Positions 10,011 through 20,462 of a stretch of 64,000 nucleotides of DNA are shown here, one piece after another; the first letter of the stretch is position 1; every line of letters begins with the position of its first letter. The translations under genes and the position numbers were made by a program. The notes under the pieces were generated by a model that had not been told where the DNA came from, did no database searches, and was given only the letters and a program-made list of their open reading frames with translations. The DNA comes from Dermanyssus gallinae (Eukaryota; Arthropoda; Arachnida; Mesostigmata; Dermanyssidae), in contig QVRM01000459.1 in NCBI GenBank assembly GCA_003439945.1, positions 372,001-436,000 on the forward strand, written 5' to 3'.

Positions 10011-11394
10011 AAGGGTCCTCTTAGAGACGCACAGCCTGTGCTGCTGGCTTTGAGATGTTGGTCAGGATCCTTCTTGCAAAGGAAGGACCTCGGGCAGGAC
10101 GATCCATGGCGAGGCGGCGCTGGCTTGGCTGCTGAGGCAGTTGGCTTCTCTCTTGGTTTGTTTAAGATGGTTGGTAAAATCTTCTATGAGCGTCTTTTAA
10201 AACTTCCTTGCAATCGGTGGTGCTGATTGCAGGTACGTCAATTGGCTATGTTCTAAAACGGCCAAATAAAACTAACCTGACCTCACGGCGCCAAACCGTA
10301 CACTGTCATAGTATGTCAACACAGTGTATGGTTGCCGTGTTGGTATGTATGCAGTAGCACTAATTAATATAATATATGGTTGGTAGACCAAGCTACCGGG
10401 CGGGATAGTACACGTAGAACGAGTACCAGTGCCGCCCCCCTGATATCTAGTGAGATACAGGCACCACACAATATAATAATTTTACCAGTGTAAAATGATC
10501 ATGGGAGCAGTGTTACAAGTAGCGATCAGTACAGGCCACCCTTGTTACTAAACGCCGGCCGATATCTTGTTCGCAGCTGTTAACATATGGCCGGCTCGCC
10601 ACACTGAGCGCTACATACATATATAAATATATATGTATGTCGCTACTCCGTGCGCGTTGACCGGCGCATATGTGCACGCGCTAGCGAACGCGAAGTCAGC
10701 CTACGTGCCCTGTACGTTATTTCGTACCTGCATGTGGGGCAGACGTCACCCGTACGTCGGTCCGGGCGGGCGCCTGCACGTTGTCGATGTGCGAGTGCAC
10801 GTCAACTTCTCCCACAACACTCTCCCTCTCGGGTGCCGCTCACTGCCACGTGGCCGCGTGGCGACCAAGATGGCCGGCTTCCCAAGATGGCCGCGGCAGC
10901 GGCGGCGACTGCAATGCTATACATGTATCCCTAGGGATACATACATATACATTGGCAATGACCACAGACAGAAACAAGGCGATTTTTGGTGTTTGGTGGT
11001 GACCAAAATCGCCGGATCTGCCTATCTGATGATACACTGATACACCGGGCACCACTACACACACACACAACACTGCACAACACGTAAAACACTGGGTTTT
11101 CACCTCGGCAGTAGCCGACCTAATGGCCGGTGTGCCGCCGATGTTGACACAATGTGGCGAATGCACGGTTCCACAAAACGCAAAATTTTCGACGAATTGA
11201 TGGCAGCGGTGTGCTGATGGGGTTGCACTGGGTCGACACCTTGTTGGCACGATGGTCTGTGCGCTTTCCCGGTCAATTTTGCCGATTATTAGCAAACAAT
11301 ACCGATTGACCGGGAGCGAGCGAATATGCGACCGTCCGCTGTGGCGGCCGGAGGCAGACTGATCCGCACCGCAGACGGCGGTGCGGATCTTCAA
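10011..11394. other. No gene recognised; CpG-rich block at 10600-11050
   Basis: 10011-10600 shows no coding signal; a small tail resembling dispersed repeats (AATAAAACTAACCTGACCTC) is at 10265. The 10600-11050 block is GC- and CpG-rich with overlapping ORFs in all frames and two YY1-like sites, so it looks like promoter or CpG-island DNA rather than protein-coding DNA. Confidence 0.4.
10867..10894 (+). promoter_or_regulatory. Two tandem YY1/Pho-like sites (AAGATGGCCG)
   Basis: AAGATGGCCGG at 10867 and AAGATGGCCGC at 10884 match the known YY1 core AAGATGGC. They are 17 bp apart in a CpG-rich block. Such sites often lie near start sites of housekeeping genes, but no + strand gene follows here. 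Confidence 0.35.
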
Positions 11395-11466
11395 GTGGAC
11401 GGAGCGCTTGTGGCGGGTGAGCGCACTCTTCCAAACGATGGTGAACCCGCAGTCCACGTGCTCGCA
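11395..11466 (-). pseudogene. Single C2H2 zinc-finger unit
   Basis: The minus strand encodes a complete finger: CEHVDCGFTIVWKSALTRH plus a second His five residues further (C-X4-C-X12-H-X4-H). It lies in the same open frame as the kinase segment just upstream (11527-11735), with an AG acceptor-like CCCCAG between them, so it could begin a separate exon. After the finger the frame runs on without recognisable domains. A fragment, not a demonstrated gene. Confidence 0.45.
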
Positions 11467-11526
11467 GATGTAGAGCTTGCCGTCTGGGGAAGACGACAGG
11501 TCATCCATGAATTGCACATTTTGCAC

Positions 11527-11735
11527 GATCCATGGATGCTTTATCGCCTCCTTGGCCAGGATTCGGTTGGTCGGTGGCTTGACGAGTGGCTTCGTGATTG
11601 GATCCCTCGCCGATTCCCGCGCATGAGACGGGAAGGTTGCGCCCTCGTTGCAGATGTTGTGGTCTCTCACCTCCGAATCAGCGGACTGGAGTGGTGTGCC
11701 ACCGGTGAGAAACTCAAACAGAGCAACACCGATAC
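11527..11735 (-). pseudogene. Protein kinase C-lobe exon (subdomains IX-XI), degenerate
   Basis: After a good acceptor (CTCCCCTAG, AG at 11737-11736) the frame reads GVALFEFLTGGTPLQSADSE, then GATFPSH, ESARDPITKPLVKPPTNR and AKEAIKHPWI. This matches the kinase pattern of a (V)ALFEFLTG..P block, ARDLI..LL..P..R and a final HPWI. Two expected leucines are proline (ARDP, TKPL). It continues the kinase piece at 15258-15424, with RLE-a lying between them. AGC/Greatwall and Aurora-type kinases both share parts of this, so I do not name the family. Confidence 0.6.
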
Positions 11736-11896
11736 CTAGGGGAGAATTAGTAGGTAGAGAACAATGGTTTCGCACTTATTTTGTGTAATGTCGTAACGTA
11801 CTTGACGAACGCTTACGTTTGAGCCAAACCTCGAAACCTCGCACGGTCTGACTAAGCTATATTTTTGAACGTATAGTGGCTGCGGGGGCCTTACAT

Positions 11897-11934
11897 TATA
11901 TATATATATATATATATATATATACGAGTATAGG
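11897..11934. repeat. (TA)n microsatellite
   Basis: Uninterrupted alternating T and A, about 38 bases, just before the RLE-a element. Confidence 0.95.
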
Positions 11935-11949
11935 CTCTGCGATCTCCTA

Positions 11950-14900
11950 TCGCGAGAGACCGGCGTACAGCCAAGTGGCTCTGTGGACGAGACGGGAGGA
12001 CGTCCGTTGTAAGGCTCGCCGTATCAAAACACCCGTCAAGCGCATACGTAAAGCAACCCAGACTGTGCTCGGCCCTAAAGACGCCTCCCTCGGACTGTCT
12101 TAGATTCTTTCAGGCTTAAGCCCAGACTTATCGGCTAAATTCAAGGCCTTATTAGAGCTTTTGAAGCCGCTGTTACAGCTGCTACCGCTAGTGAGAAATC
12201 TACGACAAATCGTACAATCATGAATGACCACGATCGCACAGCTCAAGACGGAGCAGCATCACACCCCACTCCAGCTACTATCAAATGTCCACTATGCGAC
12301 GGGCGATACACGCGGCGTGGCCTAACAAGGCATATATCAGCCAAGCATCCCACCGCCACTGAGGCTTCCTTCTCCACAACGACCACCTCTGTGCCCTCTC
12401 GTTTGCAACCGACGCAAATTTTAGAGACATTCAAGCTGTTATGGGGCGAATCAGACTAATCCGAATTGTACCAAAGTCAGTTAGGAGGCAAGTGGCCGAG
12501 GCCCTTTACCGTGTACTCTCAGCAGTCTCATCTGATAACGACGTTGAAGCATGGTACGGTCTTTTCCCTTTTGCCCTCGTAGTGTTTCGCCTCCCCCGCG
12601 CACGCAACGATGCGTTATCTCTCTCAGTCATCACCCGCAACAATCTCCGCGACTTCTCTCAGAACATGCGCCTGTCAGACGTGATTGCCACTTCGCATCC
12701 TCGCATTTTCTAAACCATTCAAAAATGACACCGTGCGCCAGTCCACTATTAAACTCTCCGAAAGTGATGTTTCTGGTGCCTCCAGACTTATTGTATCCAC
12801 AGATACTTTAACGCCGGGCATCGATCGTATAGAGGCCTTGCGAGAGCAACACCCATTAACTCCCGAGGACCTATAATGGCCGACACTGACCAGATCTCCT
12901 CTGCCCTTCGTCACATCAAAGGAAGATATCCAGGCGGCGATTAAGAGCTTCTTCAAGAGCTCTGCCGCAGGGTTAGACTTTATGAGACCCCGGTTGATAA
13001 TTGACCTTCTTTCCCCGTCTCTCGAAGGCGTCGCCGCCAGCCTACTCTCGGCGTTGGCAGAGGTTGTAGACATCCTTCTTTGGGGCACCCCTCCTCCTTG
13101 CCTCCGGCCCTTGATATTTGGCGCAAGACTATTTGCCCTTCAGAAAGAGGACGGTTCGGTACGTCCTATTGCGTGTTCGTCTGCGCTACGCAGGCTCGCC
13201 GCGAAAATCGGATGCAACCACAACAAGGACGCTATTTCTCACGCAACCGGTGCACACCAATTGGGATTCGCGACGCCGGCCAGAACCGAAGTAGCCATTC
13301 ACGCAGCCCGTGCCTTTCTCGACTCACGCGAACCTCCAGGGGTAAAGCTTGATCTTAAAACGCTTTAAACTGTAACGACGCGATCACTTGATGAAGGCCG
13401 TCGCATCCCACGCCCCTCCTCTATTAAACTACGTCGAACTGACATATCGGCACCCTTCCCATCTTGTCCTGCCTGAACATGTGATTTCGTCCGCTACGGG
13501 ACTGCAGCAGGGAAACCCCGTAGCACCAGCCCTGTTTTGTCTGGGTATCAAGGATCGGGTGGATTCCTTGAGGAGCCCGCTGAACCTCTGGTACCTTGAC
13601 GATGGTTTATTAGGAGGAAACGTTTGCCCAGTAGCCGAAGATATTCAACGGAGATCTGGATTTCAGTGTTACATCCGGGCTGGAGTTAAATCCGGCCAGA
13701 TGCGAGATATGCCTCTTTGGCCCTACCCTTGAGGCCCCCGAAATACAGTCACTCCGAAACCTCCTGCCTGGGTGCAAGCTAACCGTCAAGGACGATCTGG
13801 AGCTACTGGGTGTGCCAATTTGCCCCGAGGGGCTCCCAGCAGCAATCGAGCATTGGAGATTGAAACTAGAAAACGCCGCCGCTCGTTTTCCTCTTCTGGG
13901 AGCTCATCCGGGACTTTTCTTACTCAGGTCCTCCTTTTCGTCCTCAAGACTAATCCACCTCCTTCGAGGGGCCTATTTATCTAATCGAACCGACGAGTTG
14001 CAAAGGCTCAACGATTTGACACTGTCTACCCTCGAGTCCATGCTGAATACATCTCTACCGCCTAGCGCGCGAGAACAGGCATTGCTACCCGTTTCAAAAG
14101 GGGGCCTCGGGGTACCAAATTTACTGATCCTGGCCGGGCCTGCTTTAGTCTCGTCAATGCTAAGCGCGGAAAACAGGGCAACCCCTCTTTTAGATTCAGC
14201 GGGAGTCGACCAGTTTAGAGACCGCTTAGCCCATTTTCAAGAGAACCTTGAGGCGCGCTGTGGGGGGTAGGCCTGAAAACGTACTGTCCCAGCGTGACTG
14301 GAGATTCCCTCTGCACGACGACGTACAATGACGTCTCTTTAACGAAGCTGCCGACGGCACAGCCAGAGCTCGCTTTAACGCCGTATCCGCCAAGGATTCA
14401 AGGGTCTGGTTACACGCGCTCCCCAGTGCCCCTATAGGTACCCCTCTTGATGACGAGTCGATTCGCATAGCAGTAGGCTTACGACTAGGGGCAGATATAG
14501 TTAGCCCTCATCGGTGCCAATGTGGTCACCCCGTCGATAAACTAGGGGCAGACATCACGGACTATCGTGCATTATTAGTGCAGGATGACGCTCGAGACAT
14601 GCCGCTATTAATAAGACCTTTAGCAGAGGTCGTGCAGTCGTCCGTGCATTCTTGAACCCCCAGGCCTCTGCGCGGAGGACGGCAAACGTCCAGATGGTAT
14701 GACACGCACACCATTCGAGCGAGACAAAATGCTAGTTTGGGGTGCAACCGTTACCGACTCCTTAGCTCCTTCTATGATCGGTGGCGGCGCATCCGAAGCT
14801 GCTTGGGCAGCCCACCTTGCGGAGACTAACAAGTTGAAAAAATACTTATCAATCGGCCATCCCCACGAATGTTGCCCTTTCGCGTTAGAAACCCTGGGTG

Positions 14901-15100
14901 CCCCTGGCGTTCGGACCAAGCAGCTGATCCGCAAAGTCGGGACCTTGTTAAACCTGTCATCCGATGATAACAGGTCATCGTCCTTTTTTAAACAACGCCT
15001 GGACCTTGACATACAACGTGGAAACGCTGCCTCCGTTCGGGGCACACTCCTGAACTGGTCTCGCCCTGGCCTCATCGAAACGTACACGTGACAGTCACAA
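11950..15100 (+). pseudogene. RLE-a: YLDD reverse transcriptase with restriction-like endonuclease, decayed copy
   Basis: Pieces in several frames, in order: a basic N-terminal region (near 11980-12100); one C2H2 finger (CPLCDGRYTRRGLTRHISAKH, first 20 residues shown by their spacing C-X2-C-X9-H-X4-H, near 12285-12345); RT fingers (13000-13370); palm GLQQGNPVAPALF (13500) and WYLDDG (13590); thumb region (13812-14270); a Cys/His block CQCGHPVD (14518-14545); and the endonuclease-like region KRPDGMTRTPF...MLVWGATVTD (14683-14757). The usual WDATVTD is WGATVTD here, so a likely catalytic Asp is lost. Many stops and shifts. Other copies: 23606, 47950 and 49400. It inserts itself as a retroelement. 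Clade not resolved (R2/CRE/NeSL-like layout). Confidence 0.75.
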
Positions 15101-15173
15101 TGCGCATTGGCTTAGCTAGTTGATGTGTGTAACATATACTCGTACCTAATATATTATGCGGAAAATAAACAGT

Positions 15174-15215
<42 letters not shown>
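15174..15215. repeat. (CT)n followed by (AT)n microsatellite
   Basis: About ten CT units run directly into about twelve AT units, between the 3' end of RLE-a and the kinase fragment. Confidence 0.95.
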
Positions 15216-15257
15216 CAATAACTCCTTCAAAAAGTTCGAGTTTGGTCTATAATGAAA

Positions 15258-15424
15258 CAACACATACCCGGTGGTCGTAATCGGTTTGTAGGGTCATCTC
15301 GGGCGGGGAATAATCTGGGGTTCCGCACACAGCTCTTTCGGACCGTGCTTGGATACCACAGCGGAAGTCTGCTAGCTTCAGCGCGCCCTTCTCGTCAAGC
15401 AGAATATTATCTGGTTTGATATCC
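15258..15424 (-). pseudogene. Protein kinase catalytic-loop exon, degenerate
   Basis: The exon opens after an acceptor (CTATCAACAG; AG at 15426-15425). It reads DIKPDNILLDEKGALKLADF, the kinase catalytic loop through the Mg-binding motif, then GIQARSERAVCGTPDYSPPE of the activation segment. The DFG motif is DFR (GGC changed to CGC) and the end reads DYDHRVCVVSL then a stop where kinases have D-x-W-S-L-G. Loss of DFG-Gly and the W plus the stop point to a dead copy. The downstream part of the same kinase fold is at 11527-11735. Confidence 0.65.
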
Positions 15425-15775
15425 CTGTTGATAGAAAAAATTGCAAATATATTACAATGCATACATTACAATATATAAGATATACATATACATCGCGATT
15501 TATGGCTTCCGCCTGAGTTAAACTGGTTAACTAAATACTTTAAATATTTGCGCTTCCGAAATCATGCAGTGTAGGACTGATTTCCATAGGTTGAGAGCTG
15601 CTTACCGATGGAGGATACCCCTTGAGTGGCAGTGGGAGACTGCGCTTATCGGTTGGTATGCGAAGGTCGCAGCCTCCCCTTCACTGAGTCGCGCGTCGGG
15701 CTTGTTTTTAATATACTGGAAAGAGCAAAGCATTACAATATACCTTTAAGACTTTTCCATTTTTTTGCAGGAGAT

Positions 15776-15960
15776 AATATTGCTGATCTCTAACCCAGTG
15801 CATACAACAATGCTACATTCGCCCGATGATAGCAGTACCACGTTGTCTCTTTTGAGCTTTACTCGAATCACAGATTTGTACAGTGGCTTTCGTTTCGTTG
15901 AACGCTGATGCAAGCTCCATAGTCGATCCATTTCCGCGTCTTCACACAACCCCTGAAGCA
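15776..15960 (-). other. Duplicated exon-like segment, unknown protein
   Basis: After an acceptor-like TGTGCTTCAG (minus strand, near 15955) a frame reads LCEDAEMDRLWSLHQRSTK and then KPLYKSVIRVKLKRD, NVVLLSSGE. I do not recognise the domain. The segment is repeated at 45246-45400, where one-base changes break the frame, and similarity stops close to the GGGCGAA before position 15820, which may mark the exon end. It lies upstream of the kinase exon on the same strand and could belong to the same former gene. Confidence 0.4.
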
Positions 15961-15974
15961 CATAGAAAGGCAGT

Positions 15975-16247
15975 CATTTAGAGTTAAAAAATATATATAT
16001 ATGCAATTTGAATTTGTTTATTAACATTTCGTATAAGATAATGATGCGCATTTTGGTGAAAACGAATATAAAATAAGGAATCAGAATTATATTAATTAAA
16101 CTTAGCAAAACTCGACTAGGCTATAGATGCTGGATTTAATGGGGGACAGTAATATCGAAGACTCACCGGAATAGCCCTGGAGGCCGCTGGTAAATTTAGG
16201 CTGTAGGCCTAAGTGTTCTGGGCTGGCACACAACAATTAGTTTCTTA
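15975..16247. repeat. Duplicated non-coding segment, copy 1
   Basis: Matches 45405-45480 (GAATTTGTTTATT-ACATTTCGTATAAGATAAT) and, after a gap, 46975-47210 (shared GGCTGTAGGCCTAAGTGTTC and GGCACACAACAATTAGTTT). In the other copy a roughly 1.5 kb retroelement remnant sits between the two parts; here only about 30 bases of its 3' end remain. Confidence 0.75.
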
Positions 16248-16252
16248 ATGGC

Positions 16253-16433
16253 TGCAGTATCCACCACCCTAACGACCGGACGGCGACCGTTACGAGTTCG
16301 CTAGTCTTTCGCTCAAACAACACACGTCCTCTGCCTGGCTCGCACCAACGACTACTGATTCATTTATTCTCGTGCCTCTTTATATATCACAGATTTGCCC
16401 GCGCATTTAGTAACTTTTCGCGACTTCGCTACA
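16253..16433 (-). mobile_element. Solo LTR with 5-bp target duplication
   Basis: Read on the minus strand it starts TGTAGCGAAG and ends GGATACTGCA, the TG...CA form of LTRs, and contains TATATAAAG as a TATA box. It is bordered by ATGGC at 16248-16252 and 16434-16438. The related segment near 47205 lacks it and has a single ATGGC. A second copy is at 26045-26226. A 5-bp duplication fits Gypsy or BEL elements. No internal genes remain. Confidence 0.85.
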
Positions 16434-16540
16434 ATGGCTACTTTAATGATGTATCGTCACGTTCGCTAGGGGACAATTGTTAACCCCGTTACGAGTTAAA
16501 TAAAGTTCAAGCATGATGTATAATACTATGAAAAGAAAGC

Positions 16541-16595
<55 letters not shown>

Positions 16596-17080
16596 GAAGT
16601 ACACATGCAACCATGTGTATGGACATATGCACGTAAGCAGGCCTAATGAAATAAAAGAAGTAGAACCTTTATCATAATGTTGCAAACCCATTTGAATATA
16701 GGTCGTGCAGGCAATGACATAGTATACAAGCCAGTCACAACCACCAATATGGGTGCGAACTCGAGAATGTAGGATAGCAGTGTCCGTTAAGCAGCGCAGG
16801 CATAGACAACGTCTTTTTTTGCGTTCGATTCGCTGAGAGCGGACGTACGTGCGATTCGTTTTTCTAAATTGGTGGCATTTAATAAGTTCGAGCGCCTTAT
16901 CTACAGTGATCTCTACCACAGAGATTGCCTGTGTAGCCGAGCTTTGAGTGCTGTGCATCCTGAAGTGTTTTAGTGGCCCTAAGCGTGCCCAAGAGTTGTA
17001 ATCTCTTCTAGTGCGCAAGGCTATTCGTGTCCGTTCTATTGACAAACGTACAGATCATCTTTGTTTACATGTAGCTACAA
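16434..17080. other. No gene recognised
   Basis: Contains a (TA)n tract at 16547-16591. A 200-codon minus-strand frame crosses it, but it ends in the microsatellite-coded Tyr/Ile run and shows no domain, so I do not call it. Confidence 0.5.
16547..16591. repeat. (TA)n microsatellite
   Basis: About 45 bases of alternating T and A. Confidence 0.95.
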
Positions 17081-17089
17081 CCGGCGGCG

Positions 17090-18245
17090 CAGGCTAGATG
17101 CTAAGGTGTGCTGTGGTGGCAACAGACAGCGCAGCCTAGGTGGTCGCGCAAGAAATCGTCAGCCAAGCGACACCGGTTCGGATCCCGCGGTGTACTTTTT
17201 TTCACGTTAGTGGGAGCGTACCACGTAGTTGTAATATAAGTCAGCTACCCATTTGGTCGGTCACTGCCAGAGAACGTTCAGCGGAAAGCCGCTACGATGC
17301 CGCCCGGCAGTTCGGGAGGGCCTTCGCCTCCACCAACCCTGGACATAGCTCGCCTACGGGAGTGTGCATCTTCCGCGTCTGCGTCTAACGAGCATCCACC
17401 AACGGGAACGACTGAGAACATTGGATCTGCCCCGACGATGGACACAGATGTACCATGTAAAACAACCTCAGCATACCAACCAAGCGTTGGCGCCAAGCGA
17501 AGGAAGCCAGCTTCGCCACCAGAAAGCGAAGCCAACACTGGAGGAGAAAAAAGACCCTCTCAAGAGAACAACGAGACTTAGAGAAACTTAAGGAAGATTT
17601 ATCGATGGGTTCGGTGGGTACGTTAAAGTGCAAAGTAATCATTCGACGAAAGGAGACGTCGGAGTGCACTAAAACAGAATTCCCCGAGGGCTCGTTGCCA
17701 ACTATACACAAGCACATCTTCGCCTTGTCATTCAAGTCCAAGATATCCGGAGACCGAAAGTCTATTATAGTGTGGCTCCCTTACGTAGAATCGACTCAAA
17801 AGCTGTTGCCAATCACAAACCTTGGAGACTTTTCGGTGTCTGTCCACTGTCCATCATTATCGTTGTTCCGAGCAACTATTCAGAGAGTTCCAACCTGCCT
17901 AACAGAGGACGAAATAATTAAGGAACTAGCACGCTATGTCACAAATGCCTACGGCCTGGGCACTTCGCGGAACGGTGTACACAACAGCAAGTTTGCAAAA
18001 AGTGCGGCACCTCAGGTCATCTTGCTGCAGACTGTACCAATCAGGCGCGGTGTATCAACTGTCGGGGCGCTCACCCGTCCGAGTCGCCTTCGTGCCCCCG
18101 CTTAGACTATCTCAGAGAAAGGAACAGGCTATTCCTCGAAGCCAGAACAACTGGCTGGAACCTCTGCAACAGGTTCGGGTAACGCACCCGGCAGCTGAGA
18201 TTACCGATGGTCGACCAAACCCCACATCCCAATCAGACACGTCAC
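17090..18245 (+). pseudogene. ORF1 (gag-like) of a Jockey/I-type non-LTR element, 5' fragment
   Basis: A first frame from 17297 has a Pro/Ser-rich start; after a stop at 17580 a second frame (17605) reads IQRVPTCLTEDEIIKELARY near 17880, a pattern of ORF1 proteins before their zinc knuckles. After a shift near 17960, knuckles follow: CKKCGTSGHLAADC (about 18000) and CINCRGAHPSESPSC (about 18055). The protein would coat element RNA. Similarity ends near 18245 at an AT-rich stretch; no ORF2 follows, so this is an isolated fragment in front of R1b. Confidence 0.6.
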
Positions 18246-18440
18246 AGCAACATCCAAGGGCATACATATATGTGTGTACGTATGTGTATATGTGTGTATT
18301 AAGATACATTAATATATATTGTATGGTATGCTATGGTATAGTATATTATATAGTAAGAATATTATATATATGATGTATTACGGTACGTTATATGTATGAT
18401 TTATTATATAGAGATATACTAACTATTTAGATTAAACAGT
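18246..18440. repeat. AT-rich low-complexity spacer
   Basis: TATG/TATA-type repeats between the gag-like fragment and R1b. Nothing coding. Confidence 0.7.
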
Positions 18441-18446
18441 AAGGGG

Positions 18447-20462
18447 ATGGACGGGGAGGACAGAACAGAGACGCGGGGCGTCGACGGGAATAGGAAGAGA
18501 GTGGCTATTGAATCTCCAAAAAGGGGAGAAGCCGCCAACTGTGCCAGGGACGGGGAGGCTGTGAGAGAAAAGCAGCTCCAAGAGGTCCTTCAAGTGATGC
18601 GGCAACACATTGGGCAAGCGCTTAATCTGTGTAAGGCCAGTAAAACAAAGATCGAGCTCAAGGAGCTGTCTCAACAGCTCCCCAGGACCCTGGAACGTCT
18701 AGAAAAGGTCCTGGAAGACAGAGGGAAGGCCTACCGAGAAGTTAGGTCAGCTGATGAAGAAGAGATAGGGCAGCTTAGAGAGGAAGTCGAAACTCTAGGA
18801 ACAAACGAGTGCAGACTGAGGGAGAAGCTCGAGGGTCTAAAAGAGGACGGGGTACTGGAGAATAGGAAAGACATCTAACGAGAGGAGATAAGCGAGCGGG
18901 TAAAAGGTCTCGAACTCCTATGCGCACGCTGTCACGGGGAGTTAGATAAAGAGAGGGCCAAGGAGCTGGAACTGGAAACAGAGGCCACGGAGATTGAAAA
19001 TAGTATAGAAAGGGCTAGCACTCCGGAAGAGCTGGTGAGAGCCGTCAAGGGACACTGGCCTGAGAGAGTGATTAAACACTTGAAGGTCCCCACTGACGCC
19101 CTCACCACTCAGAGGGAGGCTAGGGTAGCGGTTATCACTGAGGAGTCAGATTTGGATAGGGGTTTAATAGAGGGGCTGGCGGCACAGTTTCCCACGCTCG
19201 CAGCGGTGGCTGACATGAGCGCAGGGACGGCCGCTGTTCTTAAAAATAGCGACGCCGTCGGATTCTTAGAGGGTTCAGGAAACCAAGCCACCTCTCAATG
19301 GTACTTGGTAGTGGGAGTGATAAGCCCGGAAGAAGAACTAGGGACCACGACCCTCAGGGTGCTCCAAGCTGTCGTGGGGAAAGCGTTGGGGCTGGCTGGC
19401 GGGGAGAAACCCCCGCTGATGCACGTGGGAGCACCGCACACAGACGTTTCTACAGGCTCTGGAAATCTGCTGCCGTAAGGCCGGCGACGGCAGTGGCCTT
19501 CTAGAGGTTTGCTCGAGACAAACAAGGAAGACCGGAGCCAAACCGGAAGCTACCACCCGGGCGGAGCAGGGAGCAAGGAGCACCCTCAGGGTTAAGGTCG
19601 AAGAGGTAAAAACCTTCGCCGACACTCTCCGGGGTGCTAGAGAACAAGTTAGGCAGCAGGAAGACGCCGGGATAATGGTTAGGGGGGTAGTTAAAAGTAA
19701 GGAGGGTGACCTTATCATTAGGAGAGTGACAAGGGCGCGGGAGAGAAAATGGCGGCGGCCGTTCGGGAATCTGCAAAGATGCAGGCCGACTGCCTAGAGC
19801 TTAACCAGAGGCAGACCATCGCCCTGCGGGGGATTGACCCACTTTTGGACGGGGAGCAGGTCGAGATGGAACTGCAGAAGGCCTTTCAGCTTCCGGCCGG
19901 CGCTAAGATCACAGCTACCGAGCCAAGGCTCGGAAGAGCTGACGTTTGGTACGCACTGGTTACGGCGTCCCCGGCGGCGGCAAGAGCCATATGCTCCCGC
20001 AAGACCCTTAAGCTGGGCTCGAGGCGTTGCAGACCTGAGGAGTGGATTAGGCTCCCCAACTGCTACAAGTGTCATAGGCCGGGCCATAAGACCCAAGACT
20101 GCAAAGCAGAGAGCCAGGTGCCTCGGGTATGCCACAAATGTGGTGAACCTGACCACCTGGTTTGCAAAGCAACGACACCAAAGTGTCTGGTCTGCGGAAT
20201 AGAGGGGCACCGAGCGGATAGGATGTCTTGCCCGGCCTATAGGGAGCAAGTCGAGCAGCGGCGGGAGGCCCGAAGGGTCGTCGCCAAAGGACAGGTAGAT
20301 GGCAAGGAGACCCAAATAGAAGCCCAAATAACCAAGAAGAGCAATAAAAAGGGGAATAAAGACAAGGGGGCTAAGAATAAGAAGACAACCGTTATCCCAG
20401 CAGGGGACGGAAAGGGTGATTGGAACTTAGTAGGTAGGGGCCCTTCATCTGACCAATGTTAA
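18447..20462 (+). pseudogene. R1b ORF1: coiled coil plus three CCHC zinc knuckles
   Basis: Starts MDGEDRTETRG; a long Glu/Lys/Leu-rich coiled coil covers 18560-19020 with a stop at about 18877. The central region (19035-19478) shifts frame near 19480. The last part (from 19749) carries three CCHC boxes: CYKCHRPGHKTQDC (about 20060), CHKCGEPDHLVC (about 20130) and CLVCGIEGHRADRMSC (about 20188). Three knuckles in this spacing are typical of R1/TRAS ORF1. It binds element RNA in the family. The end is lysine-rich and stops at 20462. At least two lesions. Confidence 0.8.

Noticed and set aside
16443..17045. 200-codon minus-strand frame
   Set aside because: Ends in a microsatellite-derived Tyr/Ile run, has no recognisable domain and no conserved neighbours.
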